Shown in pieces: positions 6,964-7,098 of a stretch of DNA of 7,098 bases; positions within the stretch are counted from its first letter, which is position 1; the number at the start of each line of letters is the position of its first letter. The DNA is from Ulvibacterium sp039819225. Its GTDB lineage: Bacteria > Bacteroidota > Bacteroidia > Flavobacteriales > Flavobacteriaceae. The position numbers were made by a program, and so were the translations under genes. The notes beneath the pieces were generated by a model. That model was not told the DNA's origin and searched no databases. It was given only the letters and a program-made list of their open reading frames with translations. The stretch is from contig JBCBSN010000237.1 of assembly GCA_039819225.1 (NCBI GenBank), positions 1-7,098 of the forward strand, read 5' to 3'.

Positions 6964-7098
6964 TTCGTTATTTCAAGAATTACCAAGCAAAATAATAGCA
7001 ATAAACTTCATGTGGTGAATAGATATGGCTATATATCGGACCAAAAACAGCTAAACAAAAAGACACCTTCAAATACAATTTGAATAGTTTTAAAATTG
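6964..7098. other. Non-coding stretch after xylE
   Basis: No gene starts or ends here. A weak hairpin AACGA-TAAT-TCGTT (6956-6969) overlaps the xylE stop codon but has no following T-run. GATAT/ATATC (7022-7037) could also fold weakly. A convincing terminator is not visible. The end of the stretch may belong to the upstream region of a gene beyond the window. Confidence 0.5.
7068..7084. promoter_or_regulatory. 17-bp palindrome, possible operator
   Basis: TTCAAAT-ACA-ATTTGAA has perfect 7-bp arms around a 3-nt centre. Length and symmetry fit a dimeric repressor site. It lies 105 bp after the xylE stop codon and is more likely upstream of the next gene than a terminator, since the stem is AT-rich and no T-run follows at once. 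Confidence 0.4.

Noticed and set aside
6956..6969. Hairpin AACGA-TAAT-TCGTT as the xylE terminator
   Set aside because: The stem has only five pairs, overlaps the stop codon and is not followed by a T-run.

Overview
The window looks like chromosomal DNA of a marine-type flavobacterium (Bacteroidetes, probably Flavobacteriaceae). This is an inference from four things: moderately low G+C, two secreted glycoside hydrolases with lipoprotein signal peptides, an AraC/cupin regulator of the kind common in this group, and start sites that mostly have A-rich leaders instead of strong Shine-Dalgarno sequences. One candidate promoter (5477-5505) resembles the Bacteroidetes TTG/TAnnTTTG type. No genus can be named from the sequence alone.

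Layout, left to right. Positions 1-114 form a perfect 39-bp inverted repeat around a 36-nt loop, downstream of the minus-strand gene block. On the minus strand, read right to left, come an AraC-family regulator (4972-4124), a GH127-type (DUF1680) beta-L-arabinofuranosidase-like lipoprotein (3929-1854) and a GH13 alpha-amylase-like lipoprotein (1852-188). The two hydrolases are separated by one nucleotide and are almost certainly co-transcribed. Divergent from the regulator, across a 572-bp intergenic region, is a XylE-like sugar:H+ symporter (5545-6963, plus strand). That intergenic region holds a short AT-rich palindrome, a near-perfect 12-bp direct repeat and a 159-bp imperfect palindrome. 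Positions 6964-7098 are non-coding and contain a 17-bp palindrome.

How the genes may work together (inference): the hydrolases, anchored by lipid to a membrane, release monosaccharides from an oligosaccharide carrying arabinofuranose and/or alpha-linked sugar. XylE brings the released sugar across the inner membrane with a proton. The AraC protein senses a sugar or intermediate through its cupin domain and controls one or both transcription units. No SusC/SusD pair lies in the window, so this is a small sugar-utilisation cassette or one end of a larger locus.

The points most worth a second look are the 159-bp palindrome, whose mismatches are mostly A-C on the plus strand and therefore G-U in a minus-strand RNA; the perfect hairpin at the left edge; and the GH13 enzyme, whose catalytic triad is intact but whose usually invariant Asn-His of conserved region I is replaced by Gln-Tyr.
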